A DNA stretch of 37,754 nucleotides from Elusimicrobiales bacterium (GCA_031082205.1 JAVHLJ010000024.1:1-37754); one strand, 5' to 3'. Positions 18,901-27,096 are shown, counted from the first letter of the stretch. Notes: generated by a model from the letters alone, not told the origin. Translations and numbers: made by a program.

Positions 18901-20324
18901 TCTCTCCCCCCGAAGCGGGGATGCCCCGCCAGCCCGGGAGCGCCGGCCCGGCCGTAGACTTCCCTGAGCGCCGAGAAGCTCGTCACCCTGGACGGCATTT
19001 TAAGAAGGGCTTTCTCGAATACGGCGGCGGACAGGAAAAGTTCTTCCCTGTCGCCGGCCCTCAGCGCGCGGGCCAGGCGCAGCCGGCCGGCGGACTCCTC
19101 GGCCGCTCCCCGCCCGTACGGGACCGCGGCGGCCCGGCCCAGCGCGCCCAGGGCCGCTTCCTCCCTTCCCGCCGCCAGATGGGACGACGCCGCGGCCATC
19201 TCCCGCTCGTAGGACAAGGGGGCGGCCAGGGAGTACGCGGCCGCAGCGGCCAGCAGGGCGGCCATAGCCGCCGCCGGCCGGGACTGAAAGCGGAACCACT
19301 CCTCTCCGCCGGCCGGCAGCTCGCGTCCGGCCAGCACGCAGAAGAGCCAGAAATTGGCCGGCAGCGACATGCCGAAATCAAGGACCGAATGGAAAAGCGC
19401 GGCCAGCAGCCCGAAGAGGGCCAGGCGCCTGGCCCCGGCCGCGGCGAAGCCGAGCAGCGAGAACCAGGCCAGCGCGGCCGGCACTCCGTTCTCGGCGGCG
19501 AACTCCAGGTAGTGATTGTGGGCGTAGAGCGAAGCCTCCGCCGCGCCGGGAGACTTATAGAGAGGATACAGCCAGGTGAACGAGGAGTGTCCCGCGCCCA
19601 GCAGAGGCGAGTCCTTTATCATCGCGGCCGCCGCGCGCCACCATTCCATCCTGTTATCCGCCGACACGAAGTCCGACTGCGTGAGGGCCAGCGCCGCCGC
19701 CGCGCCCAGGGCCGCCAGGACCAGCATCATGCGCCTGTCCCCGGCCTTCCGCAGGTAGACGAAGGCCAGGACCGAGGCGGAGGCGATCAAAGCCAGGAGG
19801 CCGCCGACCGAACCCGTAAGGAAAAATACGAGCGCCAGGACCGCCGTCAGGGCGAAGCTGCCGCGCGCCACGGCGACCGGCCCCGCGAGCAGGAGGAAGA
19901 AAGCCAGCGCGTTGGGATTGACCAGCGTGGCGCTGACGCCGGCGGACCTGAGGACGAAAGCCTGGTAGAGGGCCGCGGCGGCGACGGCCCAGGCCGCCGC
20001 GCGCAGCGCCCGGTCGGTCAGCGCGCGATCGCTGACCGACTGCCCACGCGCCATGGAAAAAAGGCAGAAGCCTGCGGCCAGCGCCCCCCACTCGAAGAAG
20101 ACCGCCTCGCGCAAGGGCGAAAAATACACTGAAAGGGCGGACAGGACGGCGGCCGCGGCCAGCAGGACCGGCAGCGGCCCGGCGGCGGCCTCCCTGCGGC
20201 GGTAGAGGCTCCAGGCGAAAAGGGCGAAGGCCAGCGCCTGGAAAGAGCCCTGCAGGCGGACGCCCATCACACCCTGCAGCAGGGGGGCCGCGGCGACGAA
20301 GGGAAGCAGGTATAGGGCTGGCAT
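18897..20324 (-). CDS. Second O-antigen ligase-like membrane protein
   Basis: 475-residue polytopic membrane protein, apparently a divergent paralogue of the downstream gene. Its membrane helices alternate with short loops. The Wzy_C-type signature is visible as LLGAGHSSFTWLYPLYKSPGA, then YAHNHYLEFAAENGVPAALAWFSLLGF, including the conserved His and Glu. The C-terminal 110 residues (from YSLAAPLSYEREMAAASSHL) are soluble and helical, probably TPR-like. The start codon lies in an AT-rich patch that also forms the T-tract of the pilQ terminator. This is the first gene of the five-gene envelope operon. Whether the two ligase-like proteins have different acceptors cannot be judged from sequence. 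Confidence 0.75.
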   Translation of the reverse strand: MPALYLLPFVAAAPLLQGVMGVRLQGSFQALAFALFAWSLYRRREAAAGPLPVLLAAAAVLSALSVYFSPLREAVFFEWGALAAGFCLFSMARGQSVSDRALTDRALRAAAWAVAAAALYQAFVLRSAGVSATLVNPNALAFFLLLAGPVAVARGSFALTAVLALVFFLTGSVGGLLALIASASVLAFVYLRKAGDRRMMLVLAALGAAAALALTQSDFVSADNRMEWWRAAAAMIKDSPLLGAGHSSFTWLYPLYKSPGAAEASLYAHNHYLEFAAENGVPAALAWFSLLGFAAAGARRLALFGLLAALFHSVLDFGMSLPANFWLFCVLAGRELPAGGEEWFRFQSRPAAAMAALLAAAAAYSLAAPLSYEREMAAASSHLAAGREEAALGALGRAAAVPYGRGAAEESAGRLRLARALRAGDREELFLSAAVFEKALLKMPSRVTSFSALREVYGRAGAPGLAGHPRFGGRE

Positions 20325-20330
20325 CTCTAT

Positions 20331-20376
20331 ATTAAATAAAAAGGCGCGGGTTCCAGGACAGCCTGAAGCCCGCGCC
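20331..20376 (-). terminator. Terminator of the pilMNOPQ operon
   Basis: On the minus strand GGCGCGGG (20369-20376) pairs with CCCGCGCC (20343-20350). A small CAGG/CCTG hairpin is nested in the loop, and the tail is TTTTTATTTAAT. A second inverted repeat, GAGGCGGA/TCCGCCTC (20380-20396), spans the pilQ stop codon. The T-tract lies directly upstream of the next gene's ATG at 20324 and contains a TAATAT that could be its -10. Confidence 0.8.
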
Positions 20377-20393
20377 CCGAGGCGGAGTCCGCC

Positions 20394-22235
20394 TCAGCCC
20401 TCCAGTATCCTGGGGGTCACGAAGATCAGCAGCTCGCGGCGGTCCCGGGTGACGCTCTTCTTGCGGAAGAGGTAGCCGAGTATCGGGATATCTCCCAGAA
20501 GCGGGACCTTGAAGACGGACTCGGCCTGCGTGTCGCTTATCAGGCCGCCGATGACGATGGTCTCGCCGTCGCGCACTATCACGTTGGTGTCCGCGGAACG
20601 GGTGTCTATGCCCGGGGCCCCGCCGGCCACGGGCGTGATCGTCGGGGAGACCTGGCTGACGCTGGGATTGATCTTCATCGAGATCCTGCCGTCGGAGTTG
20701 ATCGTGGGCGTGACGGTGAGCTTGATGCCGACCGACAGGTAGGTGACCTTGGTGGTCGATATCGGCGGCGTGGCGGCCGTGATCTCGGTGGTCGTGTAGG
20801 GCACCTGGGTCGTTATGTCTATATTGGCTTCCTTATTGTTGAGCGTGGCCACCTTGGGGTCGGAGAGGACCTTGGCCTTGCCCTTCTTGGTAGCCGCCGA
20901 GATGACGGCGTCGAACATGTAGTTGGACGCCACCTTACCCAGCCGGAAGGCGCCGTAGATGACGTTGGCGGGCAGATTCACGCCCGTGCCTCCGGTTTCG
21001 GCCGTCATGGCTTTATTCATCAGCATAGTGCCGCCAAGCCGCTCGACGGGTGGAACAGTTACGGGATCGTCCTGCGAACCGATATAGCTCCCGCCCTTGT
21101 CGTGCCCGTAGGCAGACCAGTTGATGCCGAGGTGGAAGCTGTTGTCCAGCGCCACTTCGACCAGCTTGGCCTCTATGAGCACCTGCCTGGGCATCCGGTC
21201 GAGGCTCTTGATGATGCGCGCCGCGGCCTCCAGGCCCATGGGCGAATCGGTGATGATGAGCGCGTTATTGGCCGCGTCCACGTTGACGGCCGAGGTCCTG
21301 CCCTCGGCGCCGGCCACGGAGACCAGCTGGGCCCTCACTTCGTCGGCCTTGGAGTAGTTGAGGAAGAATATCCTGGTCTGGGGCATGGCCTTCTTCTGCT
21401 CGGCCATGAAGGTCTGGGGGGAACCGATCCGAAGGATATTGTCGCCCACCTGCTGGGTGGCCAGTCCTTTCACGTTAAGGACCGTCTTGAAGGCCTCGTC
21501 GAAAGGAACCTTGTTGAGGTTCATCGTCACGCTGCCGGAAACGTCCTCTCCGTAAATGACGTTTATCCCGGCCTTGGAGGCCAGCATCGCGATGACCTCC
21601 TTGATGTCGGCGTCGTTGTAATCGAAACTGACCGGCTCCCGGGAGAGGGACTCCATTATGTTGCGCGAGGAGGAGGCCGGGCGGCGCGCGGCGGGGGCGG
21701 GGGCCGGCCTTATCACGGGCGCGGACTCGGTCTTCAGGTCGGCGGCGGCGACTTTCAGTTCCGGCCCGGGCGCGGCCTCCGGGCTGGGGGTTATGACCTT
21801 GACCGAGGTGGAGGGGGCCGTGACGGCGTCCTTGATCTTTTTTTTGGGCTCGAACAGCTTGCCTCCGACGACCACCACTATCTCGTTGCCCCGCTGGGTT
21901 ATATCGTATACGGCTTTCTGCGTCAGGTCCATGACCACGCGGGCCACGCTGACGGGAGAGGTCTGATGCTGGCCGGTGCGGACCTTCCTGAGGAAAGTGC
22001 CGCCGGCCGGGATATCCTCCAGGGTCTTCAGCCTGGCGTCCTGCAGTTCCACAACGATGCGGTCGGGGCTGCCGACGGTGAAGGCCTTGTATTTCACGGG
22101 CCTGTCGGTCGTTATGTAGACGCTCTCGGCGGAAACGCGCACGCCCTTCACGGAGGCGGCTTCCGCGGCCGAGGCCAGCGGCAGGCATTGCGCGGTGAGC
22201 AGCGCGGAGATCATCATCGAAACTGTTTTTTTCAT
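20394..22235 (-). CDS. pilQ: Type IV pilus secretin PilQ
   Basis: 613-residue outer-membrane secretin through which the type IV pilus leaves the cell. After a signal peptide (to about residue 24) comes one AMIN domain (about 28-128), which in relatives binds peptidoglycan. A linker follows, then the N0/STN-like domain (FDYNDADIKEVIAMLASKAGINVIYGEDV, from about 200), a NolW-like N1 domain (IFFLNYSKADEVRAQL, from about 285) and the secretin C-domain (from about 350). The latter has the family end signature VPLLGDIPILGYLFRKK. Only one AMIN domain is present. It is last in pilMNOPQ, 53 bases after pilP, with AGAAGGAA upstream of its ATG and a CCGGCC/GGCCGG stem (22269-22286) in the gap. Confidence 0.95.
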   Translation of the reverse strand: MKKTVSMMISALLTAQCLPLASAAEAASVKGVRVSAESVYITTDRPVKYKAFTVGSPDRIVVELQDARLKTLEDIPAGGTFLRKVRTGQHQTSPVSVARVVMDLTQKAVYDITQRGNEIVVVVGGKLFEPKKKIKDAVTAPSTSVKVITPSPEAAPGPELKVAAADLKTESAPVIRPAPAPAARRPASSSRNIMESLSREPVSFDYNDADIKEVIAMLASKAGINVIYGEDVSGSVTMNLNKVPFDEAFKTVLNVKGLATQQVGDNILRIGSPQTFMAEQKKAMPQTRIFFLNYSKADEVRAQLVSVAGAEGRTSAVNVDAANNALIITDSPMGLEAAARIIKSLDRMPRQVLIEAKLVEVALDNSFHLGINWSAYGHDKGGSYIGSQDDPVTVPPVERLGGTMLMNKAMTAETGGTGVNLPANVIYGAFRLGKVASNYMFDAVISAATKKGKAKVLSDPKVATLNNKEANIDITTQVPYTTTEITAATPPISTTKVTYLSVGIKLTVTPTINSDGRISMKINPSVSQVSPTITPVAGGAPGIDTRSADTNVIVRDGETIVIGGLISDTQAESVFKVPLLGDIPILGYLFRKKSVTRDRRELLIFVTPRILEG

Positions 22236-22288
22236 ATTCGTTTCTTCCCGTTCCTTCTAGACTGTCCGCCGGCCGCTCCGGGCCGGGC

Positions 22289-22735
22289 TTACTTCCCGTG
22301 GAGGTTCAGCGTTACGGAAACCCCTCCCATAGTGAGCTCCACCTGCTTTCCCCGTATGGCGCCGGCGGCGCCGGGCACCGTCTTGCGCTTGGAGTCGAGC
22401 AGCTTGCCGCCTTTGAGTATGTACACCGCTCCGGAGGCCTTGTCCGTCAGCATGGCCTGCTTGCCGGAGGCGTCCTCCATTACGCCGGTCAGCGAAAGGC
22501 CGGCAATGGTGGAGCTGGAGAGCGGGACTTCGGCCGCGGCGGCCGCGCTCCCCGTCTTCGGCTTGTGGTCCCCGAAAAAAGTGGAGGGGACCATCGGGTC
22601 CCGCGCGTTCATGGGGCGGTAGAGACCCTCCACCGTGGCGGGCGGGGTGGAGACCGCCACCGCGGCGGGCGCGGTAACGGCCGGCTCCTGCGCGAAGCAG
22701 GACGAGGCTGCGGCGATGATCAGGGTCTTGAGCAT
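22289..22735 (-). CDS. pilP: PilP-like type IV pilus protein
   Basis: 148-residue exported protein in the position of pilP between pilO and pilQ. A short hydrophobic signal is followed by ASSC (cysteine at 13), which resembles a lipobox but lacks the usual leucine at -3. A disordered Ala/Pro/Val linker comes next, then RDPMVPSTFF (the RDPFxP pattern before the PilP fold). The small beta domain (LSLTGVMEDASGKQAMLTDKASGAVYILKGGKLL) matches the PilP homology region. PilP links the inner-membrane PilN/PilO complex to the secretin. It is assigned mainly by operon position plus these motifs. Confidence 0.85.
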   Translation of the reverse strand: MLKTLIIAAASSCFAQEPAVTAPAAVAVSTPPATVEGLYRPMNARDPMVPSTFFGDHKPKTGSAAAAAEVPLSSSTIAGLSLTGVMEDASGKQAMLTDKASGAVYILKGGKLLDSKRKTVPGAAGAIRGKQVELTMGGVSVTLNLHGK

Positions 22736-22739
22736 TTTT

Positions 22740-23294
22740 TTACCCGTTGTAGAGGAAAGAGACCAGCGTGAAGTTGCCGTTCATGGTCCCGGTCGCCGCG
22801 TTGGGAGTGGAGACCACCGAGAGGTTCTCCATGGTTATGATGCGCTCCTCCAGCGCCAGCGAGGTGAAGAACCGGCCGAGCTTGTGGTATTCACCGCTGA
22901 CGGATACGGCGTACGAAACGCGAGTGAAGTACTGCTCCTTGACCGACGAAGCCGACCCGATGGAGTTTATCGTGACGCCGTACTTGCGGCTCTTGTCGGT
23001 GAGCGTCTTTATGAGCTCGGGCAGCTGCTTGTCCTTGGGCAGCTTCTTCTGGGCGGCCTCTTTCTCCAGCTGCAGCGAGGCGAGCTTCCCCTCGAGGTCC
23101 TTGAACTTGGCCTTCTGCTTCCTGGCGTTGTCTATCTCCCTCTCCAGTTTCTCGACCTTCACGGTGTCGGCCTCGAGCTGCTTGGAATACGGGAACCAGA
23201 AGTAGAAAAGGTAGACGTAGACGAAAAGCCCGGCGAAAAGCGCGCCCCCGACTATCATCCCGATCTGGTCTTTGGTCAGCTGTATCTCTTTCAT
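22740..23294 (-). CDS. pilO: Type IV pilus inner-membrane protein PilO
   Basis: 184-residue bitopic membrane protein. A short cytoplasmic start is followed by one transmembrane helix (about residues 12-33), then a coiled coil (EADTVKVEKLEREIDNARKQ, to about 90) and a ferredoxin-like periplasmic domain (LPELIKTLTDKSRKYGVTI and VSGEYHKLGRFFTSLALEERIITMENLSV). This is the PilO layout; it dimerises with PilN to form the alignment complex. It lies one base after pilN and four bases before pilP. Confidence 0.93.
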   Translation of the reverse strand: MKEIQLTKDQIGMIVGGALFAGLFVYVYLFYFWFPYSKQLEADTVKVEKLEREIDNARKQKAKFKDLEGKLASLQLEKEAAQKKLPKDKQLPELIKTLTDKSRKYGVTINSIGSASSVKEQYFTRVSYAVSVSGEYHKLGRFFTSLALEERIITMENLSVVSTPNAATGTMNGNFTLVSFLYNG

Positions 23295-23295
23295 G

Positions 23296-23847
23296 TTATT
23301 TGTACACGTACTTCAGCGTTATCGGCGCGGAATAGGTGCGCGCGCCCTCGGCCTCCGATATCGCGACGGCGCCCAGCGCCACGTCGGCGTACCGGGGGTC
23401 CTTCTCCAGGTGGTTTATCCAGTAGGCGAGGTCGTAGGGGGACCTGGACATCAGCGCTATCGTCATCGAGAGCGTGGTATCCTTTAGCGTGGTGTTCATG
23501 TTGTTGAACCACATGCTCGCCGGCAGTTCGGAGGTCACGTCCTGCATGAAGCGGGTGTAGATCATCCGGTTGCGGCTTATCCTGTTGATGGCGTCCAGGT
23601 AGCGCTGCACTTCGGCTATCTCCGCCTCTATGGCCTTCACCCGTTCGACGTCCTTCTTGAGGACCTTCATCTCCGCTTCGCGCTCGGCGAGCCGGCTTTC
23701 CATTCTCTTGACGCGGCTGAAATGCCAGCCGGAGACGAGGACCAGCACGGCGGCGACCGCGACGCCGGCCAGCACGGCCTTGGCGATGATGACCTTGCGG
23801 TTGAGCCGGTCTATGTACTCCTGGGGTATCAGGTTGATCTTAACCAT
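23296..23847 (-). CDS. pilN: Type IV pilus assembly protein PilN
   Basis: 183-residue bitopic protein starting with VKINLIPQEY, the conserved INLxP peptide by which PilN binds the groove of cytoplasmic PilM. One transmembrane helix follows (about residues 20-42), then a coiled coil (RVKRMESRLAEREAEMKVLK and on) and a periplasmic ferredoxin-like domain (SMTIALMSRSPYDLAYWINHL). It lies one base after the pilM stop and one base before pilO. The fit to the family is complete. Confidence 0.95.
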   Translation of the reverse strand: MVKINLIPQEYIDRLNRKVIIAKAVLAGVAVAAVLVLVSGWHFSRVKRMESRLAEREAEMKVLKKDVERVKAIEAEIAEVQRYLDAINRISRNRMIYTRFMQDVTSELPASMWFNNMNTTLKDTTLSMTIALMSRSPYDLAYWINHLEKDPRYADVALGAVAISEAEGARTYSAPITLKYVYK

Positions 23848-23848
23848 G

Positions 23849-24958
23849 CTATTCCCAGTCCTTCATCCTGCGCAGGGCCAGGCCGGCGGCCACGGACAGG
23901 GCCGGCAGCGTCTCCCGGGGGATGTTCCTGGCCATGGGCTGCTCGCCGAGGAAGGAGAAAGGGTTGACTATCTCGACCGGGACCTTGAACTCGGCGGAGA
24001 GGAACTTGCCGATATTGCCCAGGTTGGCGATGCCGCCGGAGAGCATGATGCGGGAAACGGAGTTCTCCGCGCCCTGCGAGAGGTAGAAGTCTATGGAGCG
24101 CGAGACCTCGGTGTAGAGGTCGCGCAGCACGCCGGCGGCGGCCTTGGAGACGGCGATGCCCTCCTTGTCGTAGTCGGAGACGGCGGCCTGCTTCTCCTCG
24201 TCGGTGACGAGCAGCCCCTTCGACTTCTTGAGGATGTCGGCGGCCATCGGCTCGGCCTTGAGCAGCTTGCTTATCGCCTTGTCGAAAGCGGCTCCGGCTA
24301 TGAAGATGTCGCGCACGACGCGCGTCACGCCCTGCGAGACTATCGAGAGGTTGGTGACCTTGTGGCCGATGTTGAGGAAGAGAACGGTGCCCTCGGGCTT
24401 GGGCTGGAGGCGCTCGTAGAGGGTTTCCAGGGCGAAGGAGTCAACGTCTATCACCAGCGGCTCCAGCCCGGCCGCCGAGAGTATCTCCAGCTTGTCGGCC
24501 ACGGCCTCCTTCTTGGCGGCGACGAGGACGGTCTCCATCTTGGGCTGCCCCTCCTCGGTCACGTCGTTGAGCACGTAGCAGGTGAGATTGACGTCCTTTA
24601 TGTCGAAAGGGATGAAAGGCTCGGCCTCTACGCCCAGCGTCAGCGCCAGCTCCTTCTTGCCCAGCTTGGGGAGCTTCACGTAACGGACTATGACGGCGTT
24701 GCCGGAGATGGACGCCGCGGCGTACTTGGCCGAGACTCCTTTCTTCTTGAGGTGCGTCTTTATCTCGGAGGCGATGGCGAGCCGTTTCTCTTCCGGGGTG
24801 GCGTCCGCCTTGAAGGCCAGCGGGATGTAGCCCCAGTCTTTGAGCTTCAGCTCTTTTTTATCTTCGGTGAAGCAGACTATCTTTACGGAGTAGCTCCCGA
24901 TGTCTATGCCGACGACATCCTTGGGAGGGAACATTTTTTTTATGAGATCTGCGATCAT
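23849..24958 (-). CDS. pilM: Type IV pilus assembly ATPase-fold protein PilM
   Basis: 369-residue cytoplasmic protein with an actin/FtsA-like fold. The phosphate-1 motif GIDIGSYSVKIV opens the domain, ISGNAVIVRYVKLPKL and ALTLGVEAEPFIPFDI are typical of PilM, and LSGGIANLGNIGKFL is the adenosine motif near the C-terminus. PilM binds the N-terminal peptide of PilN and couples the cytoplasmic motors to the periplasmic ring. The frame is open about 16 codons further upstream, but the ATG at 24958 is chosen because the protein then starts as in relatives, with GGA just upstream. It is the first gene of pilMNOPQ, behind a near-consensus promoter. Confidence 0.95.
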   Translation of the reverse strand: MIADLIKKMFPPKDVVGIDIGSYSVKIVCFTEDKKELKLKDWGYIPLAFKADATPEEKRLAIASEIKTHLKKKGVSAKYAAASISGNAVIVRYVKLPKLGKKELALTLGVEAEPFIPFDIKDVNLTCYVLNDVTEEGQPKMETVLVAAKKEAVADKLEILSAAGLEPLVIDVDSFALETLYERLQPKPEGTVLFLNIGHKVTNLSIVSQGVTRVVRDIFIAGAAFDKAISKLLKAEPMAADILKKSKGLLVTDEEKQAAVSDYDKEGIAVSKAAAGVLRDLYTEVSRSIDFYLSQGAENSVSRIMLSGGIANLGNIGKFLSAEFKVPVEIVNPFSFLGEQPMARNIPRETLPALSVAAGLALRRMKDWE

Positions 24959-25032
24959 TTTTCCGCTTTTAGACCCCCGCCCGGCGGCTGGTTCACGCCG
25001 GCCCAAAATCTTAGCGCTTATATATTACATAA

Positions 25033-25060
25033 TTATTACAGCAAACGGACCTTTTGTCAA
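25033..25060 (-). promoter_or_regulatory. Promoter of the pilM operon
   Basis: On the minus strand a perfect -35, TTGACA (25055-25060), is followed after 16 bases by TAATAA (25033-25038); a 17-base spacing gives AATAAT. The downstream DNA is AT-rich, with a leader of about 65-70 bases to pilM. The -35 overlaps the stop codon of the upstream membrane-protein gene. Confidence 0.75.
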
Positions 25061-25584
25061 GGCCTCTTCTCCCTCTCGTCAAGGCCCGGGGCCCGAGGGC
25101 CGGCGCCGGCCGCTTTTTTCAGGAGCGCCACCGCGGCCTCGCCAAGACCTCCGCCGGCCGCGTGGACCAGGAGCCCCGCCCGCGCGAGCACGAACAGCGT
25201 CGCCCCGAGGAAAACCGACTGATAGGCCCACTCCAGTTCCGGCATGAACGGGTAGACCGAAGGCTGGAGAGCGTGGTAGGCGTACAGCAGGCAGAGCTGC
25301 GCGGTCAGCAGCGAAGCCACGCGCCCGGCCCGCGGCAGCACCGGGAGCAGCCGGTCGAAGAGCGGGGAGGCGGCCAGCGCGAACTCGGCCAGCGCCGCTA
25401 TGACCGCCAGCGAGAGGACGGAATTTATGAAATCGGGGGCCGCTATCCTTCCGCCGAAAGCGCTGAGCTCCCTGGCGAAAGGGAGTCCGCCGATGAAAAC
25501 CCCCATGCCCAGCACCACGACCGCGGTTATGCCCGCCTTGAAAGCCAGCGCCAGCAGCGCGTCCCAGCCCTTCTCTTCTTCCAT
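25057..25584 (-). CDS. Membrane protein of unknown function
   Basis: 175-residue protein that I do not recognise. It has about four hydrophobic segments (near residues 12-34, 53-73, 87-108 and 120-142) and a short basic, glycine-rich C-terminal tail that probably lies in the cytoplasm. The start at 25584 is supported by a strong GGAGGGGAG just before the ATG. The open frame upstream of it has only a TTG start and no such site. It lies between the pil operon and an AT-rich divergent promoter region. Its last codon overlaps the pilM promoter, so some read-through into pilM is possible. Confidence 0.6.
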   Translation of the reverse strand: MEEEKGWDALLALAFKAGITAVVVLGMGVFIGGLPFARELSAFGGRIAAPDFINSVLSLAVIAALAEFALAASPLFDRLLPVLPRAGRVASLLTAQLCLLYAYHALQPSVYPFMPELEWAYQSVFLGATLFVLARAGLLVHAAGGGLGEAAVALLKKAAGAGPRAPGLDEREKRP

Positions 25585-25648
25585 CTCCCCTCCTCCCGTT
25601 TCCGCGGCGGCGGAACCTGTCAAGACCCTGGGCCTTGCGCCGCGGAAC

Positions 25649-25680
25649 TTGCATTATTATATATAGTATGATAATATAAT
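25649..25680 (+). promoter_or_regulatory. AT-rich divergent promoter island
   Basis: About 40 bases (25650-25690) are almost pure A/T in a GC-rich neighbourhood. On the plus strand TATAAT (25675-25680) lies 20 bases after TTGCAT (25649-25654) and would serve the 58-residue gene at 25719. On the minus strand TATAAT (25656-25661) could serve the membrane-protein gene. The -35 assignments are weak. Confidence 0.45.
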
Positions 25681-25718
25681 ATATTAAGGGCCGGGTAGGC
25701 CCTTTGGAGGGAAATTTC

Positions 25719-25895
25719 ATGCATATCGAAAGAACCGAGTACAAGGGACAGCCGGTCATTATCCTCAAGCGCAGCGAGAGCGACAGGTACCCCTTCTCCT
25801 TCGGCCTCTCGAAGGCCCGCATGATCATCGAGGCCATCGAAGAGATCAAGAAGTTCGTCGAAGAGCACGACGGCAACGCCGAGAAGAAGCCCTGA
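25719..25895 (+). CDS. Small conserved-looking cytoplasmic protein
   Basis: A 58-residue protein that I do not recognise. It has a beta-like first half (IERTEYKGQPVIILKRSESD), then a PFSFGLSKARMII turn and helix, and a charged helix (EAIEEIKKFVEEHDG). The mixed composition, lack of low-complexity sequence and a very good ribosome-binding site (GGAGGG, eight bases before ATG) argue that it is real. It is followed after 13 bases by the quinone methyltransferase gene and shares its terminator. The fold could suit a small DNA- or protein-binding module, but this is speculative. Confidence 0.75.
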   Translation: MHIERTEYKGQPVIILKRSESDRYPFSFGLSKARMIIEAIEEIKKFVEEHDGNAEKKP

Positions 25896-25908
25896 TCCCG
25901 ACCGGCTC

Positions 25909-26610
25909 ATGCCGGAAGAAGACCGCGGCCCGATAGCTCGCTTCTACGACGCTATAGCCGGCCGCTATGAACTGGTTAACGGCTTTCTGACGCTGGGCCT
26001 CGACGGCTTTTGGCGGCGGAAAGCCGTTTCGTTTTTCCCCGCCGGGCGCCCCCTGAAGGCGCTCGACGCCTGCTGCGGCACCGGCGACATGACTGAAGTC
26101 CTGCTCCGGCGCCTGCCGGCGGGCTCCGCGGTAGCCGGGGCCGACTTCAACGCGGCGATGCTGGCCCGCGCCCGCGCGCGGCTGCCAGGCCTGGAATTTT
26201 TCGAGGCGTCCGCCTCGGCCCTGCCTTTTCCCGACGGCGGCTTCGACCTGGTCACCGTTTCTTTCGCGACGCGCAACCTGGCCTCTTCGCCGGAGGGCCT
26301 CGCGGCCTGCCTGCGCGAGTTCCTGCGGCTGCTGCGCCCCGGCGGCACCTTCATCCAGCTGGAAAGCAGCGTCCCCCCCTCCGCTTTCGTCCGGTTCTTC
26401 TTCCGCCTCTACGTGCGGGCGATGATCTCGCTGGCCGCCGCGCTGCTGCCGCGCGAGTCGCGCGCCGCCTACCGCTACCTGGGCTCCAGCGTGCTGACCT
26501 TCATGGACGCGGACGCCATGAGCCGCGAACTTCTCTCCGCCGGTTTCAGCCAGGCCCGCTACGAACGCCTCTTCCCAGGCGCCGTCGCCGTCCACGTCGC
26601 CGTGAAATAA
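25909..26610 (+). CDS. menG: UbiE/MenG quinone C-methyltransferase
   Basis: 233-residue class I methyltransferase. YDAIAGRYELVNGFLTLGLDGFWRRK at the N-terminus is the UbiE/MenG signature region, LDACCGTGD is SAM motif I, FATRNLAS matches the family's GIRN segment, and YRYLGSSVLTF fits the YxYLxxSxxxF motif near the C-terminus. The enzyme methylates demethylmenaquinone (or the ubiquinone precursor) in respiratory quinone synthesis. Menaquinone is assumed here, but no other quinone genes are in the window. Cysteines replace the usual residues in CCGTGD. There is no clear ribosome-binding site. The next cluster encodes ATP synthase, so both neighbours serve energy metabolism. Confidence 0.85.
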   Translation: MPEEDRGPIARFYDAIAGRYELVNGFLTLGLDGFWRRKAVSFFPAGRPLKALDACCGTGDMTEVLLRRLPAGSAVAGADFNAAMLARARARLPGLEFFEASASALPFPDGGFDLVTVSFATRNLASSPEGLAACLREFLRLLRPGGTFIQLESSVPPSAFVRFFFRLYVRAMISLAAALLPRESRAAYRYLGSSVLTFMDADAMSRELLSAGFSQARYERLFPGAVAVHVAVK

Positions 26611-26644
26611 AAAAGCCCGCCGGGCAACGGCGGGCTTCTCTTTT
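26611..26644. terminator. Bidirectional terminator between menG and atpC
   Basis: The stem GCCCGCCG (26615-26622) and CGGCGGGC (26628-26635) has a GGCAA loop, flanked by A-tract on the left and TTCTCTTTT on the right. It serves the convergent menG and ATP synthase operons. Confidence 0.88.
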
Positions 26645-26661
26645 CACCGTCGAAGGGACGG

Positions 26662-27096
26662 CTATTTCTGCCCGGGGCGCTTGCGGCGCAGCTCCGCCAC
26701 CTTGAGCCGCACGGCCGCCTTTTTCAACGAGGCCTGCGCGGACTCCAGGTCCAGGTCCGCCGCATGGGCGGAGAGAGCCGCCTTGGCGCTGGCGTATTCC
26801 TGCCGCGCGCGCTCCTCGTCCACCTCCCGCGCCAGCTCCGCGCCTTCCGCGAACACCGACACCTTGTCCCTGTAGACCTCGGCGAATCCGCCCATCACCG
26901 CGAAAGTCTCCTCGGAGTGCCCCTCCCGGTAGCGCAGCACGCCCGGGCGCAGCTGGACCGCGAAAGGCGCGTGGCCGGGAAGCACGCCCATCTCGCCGCC
27001 CTCGGCGGGCAGGGCGACGAAGTCGACCTCCCGGTCCTGGAGGTACGGCTTCTCCGGCGTGACTATGTCCATCAGCAGGCGCTTCTTCTTGGTCAT
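26662..27096 (-). CDS. atpC: ATP synthase epsilon subunit
   Basis: 144-residue epsilon subunit of the F1 stalk. The beta-sandwich domain (LLMDIVTPEKPYL, then GEMGVLPGHAPFAVQLRPGVLRY) is the family signature. The C-terminal two-helix region (VDEERARQEYASAKAALSAH and ASLKKAAVRLKVAELRRK) can inhibit ATP hydrolysis in relatives. GGAGA lies upstream of the ATG. It is the last gene of the atp operon, 19 bases after atpD. Confidence 0.95.
   Translation of the reverse strand: MTKKKRLLMDIVTPEKPYLQDREVDFVALPAEGGEMGVLPGHAPFAVQLRPGVLRYREGHSEETFAVMGGFAEVYRDKVSVFAEGAELAREVDEERARQEYASAKAALSAHAADLDLESAQASLKKAAVRLKVAELRRKRPGQK

Noticed and set aside
25618-25623. TTGACA on the minus strand as a -35 for the membrane-protein gene.
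   Set aside because: No -10-like sequence follows at 15-19 bases; the downstream DNA is GC-rich.
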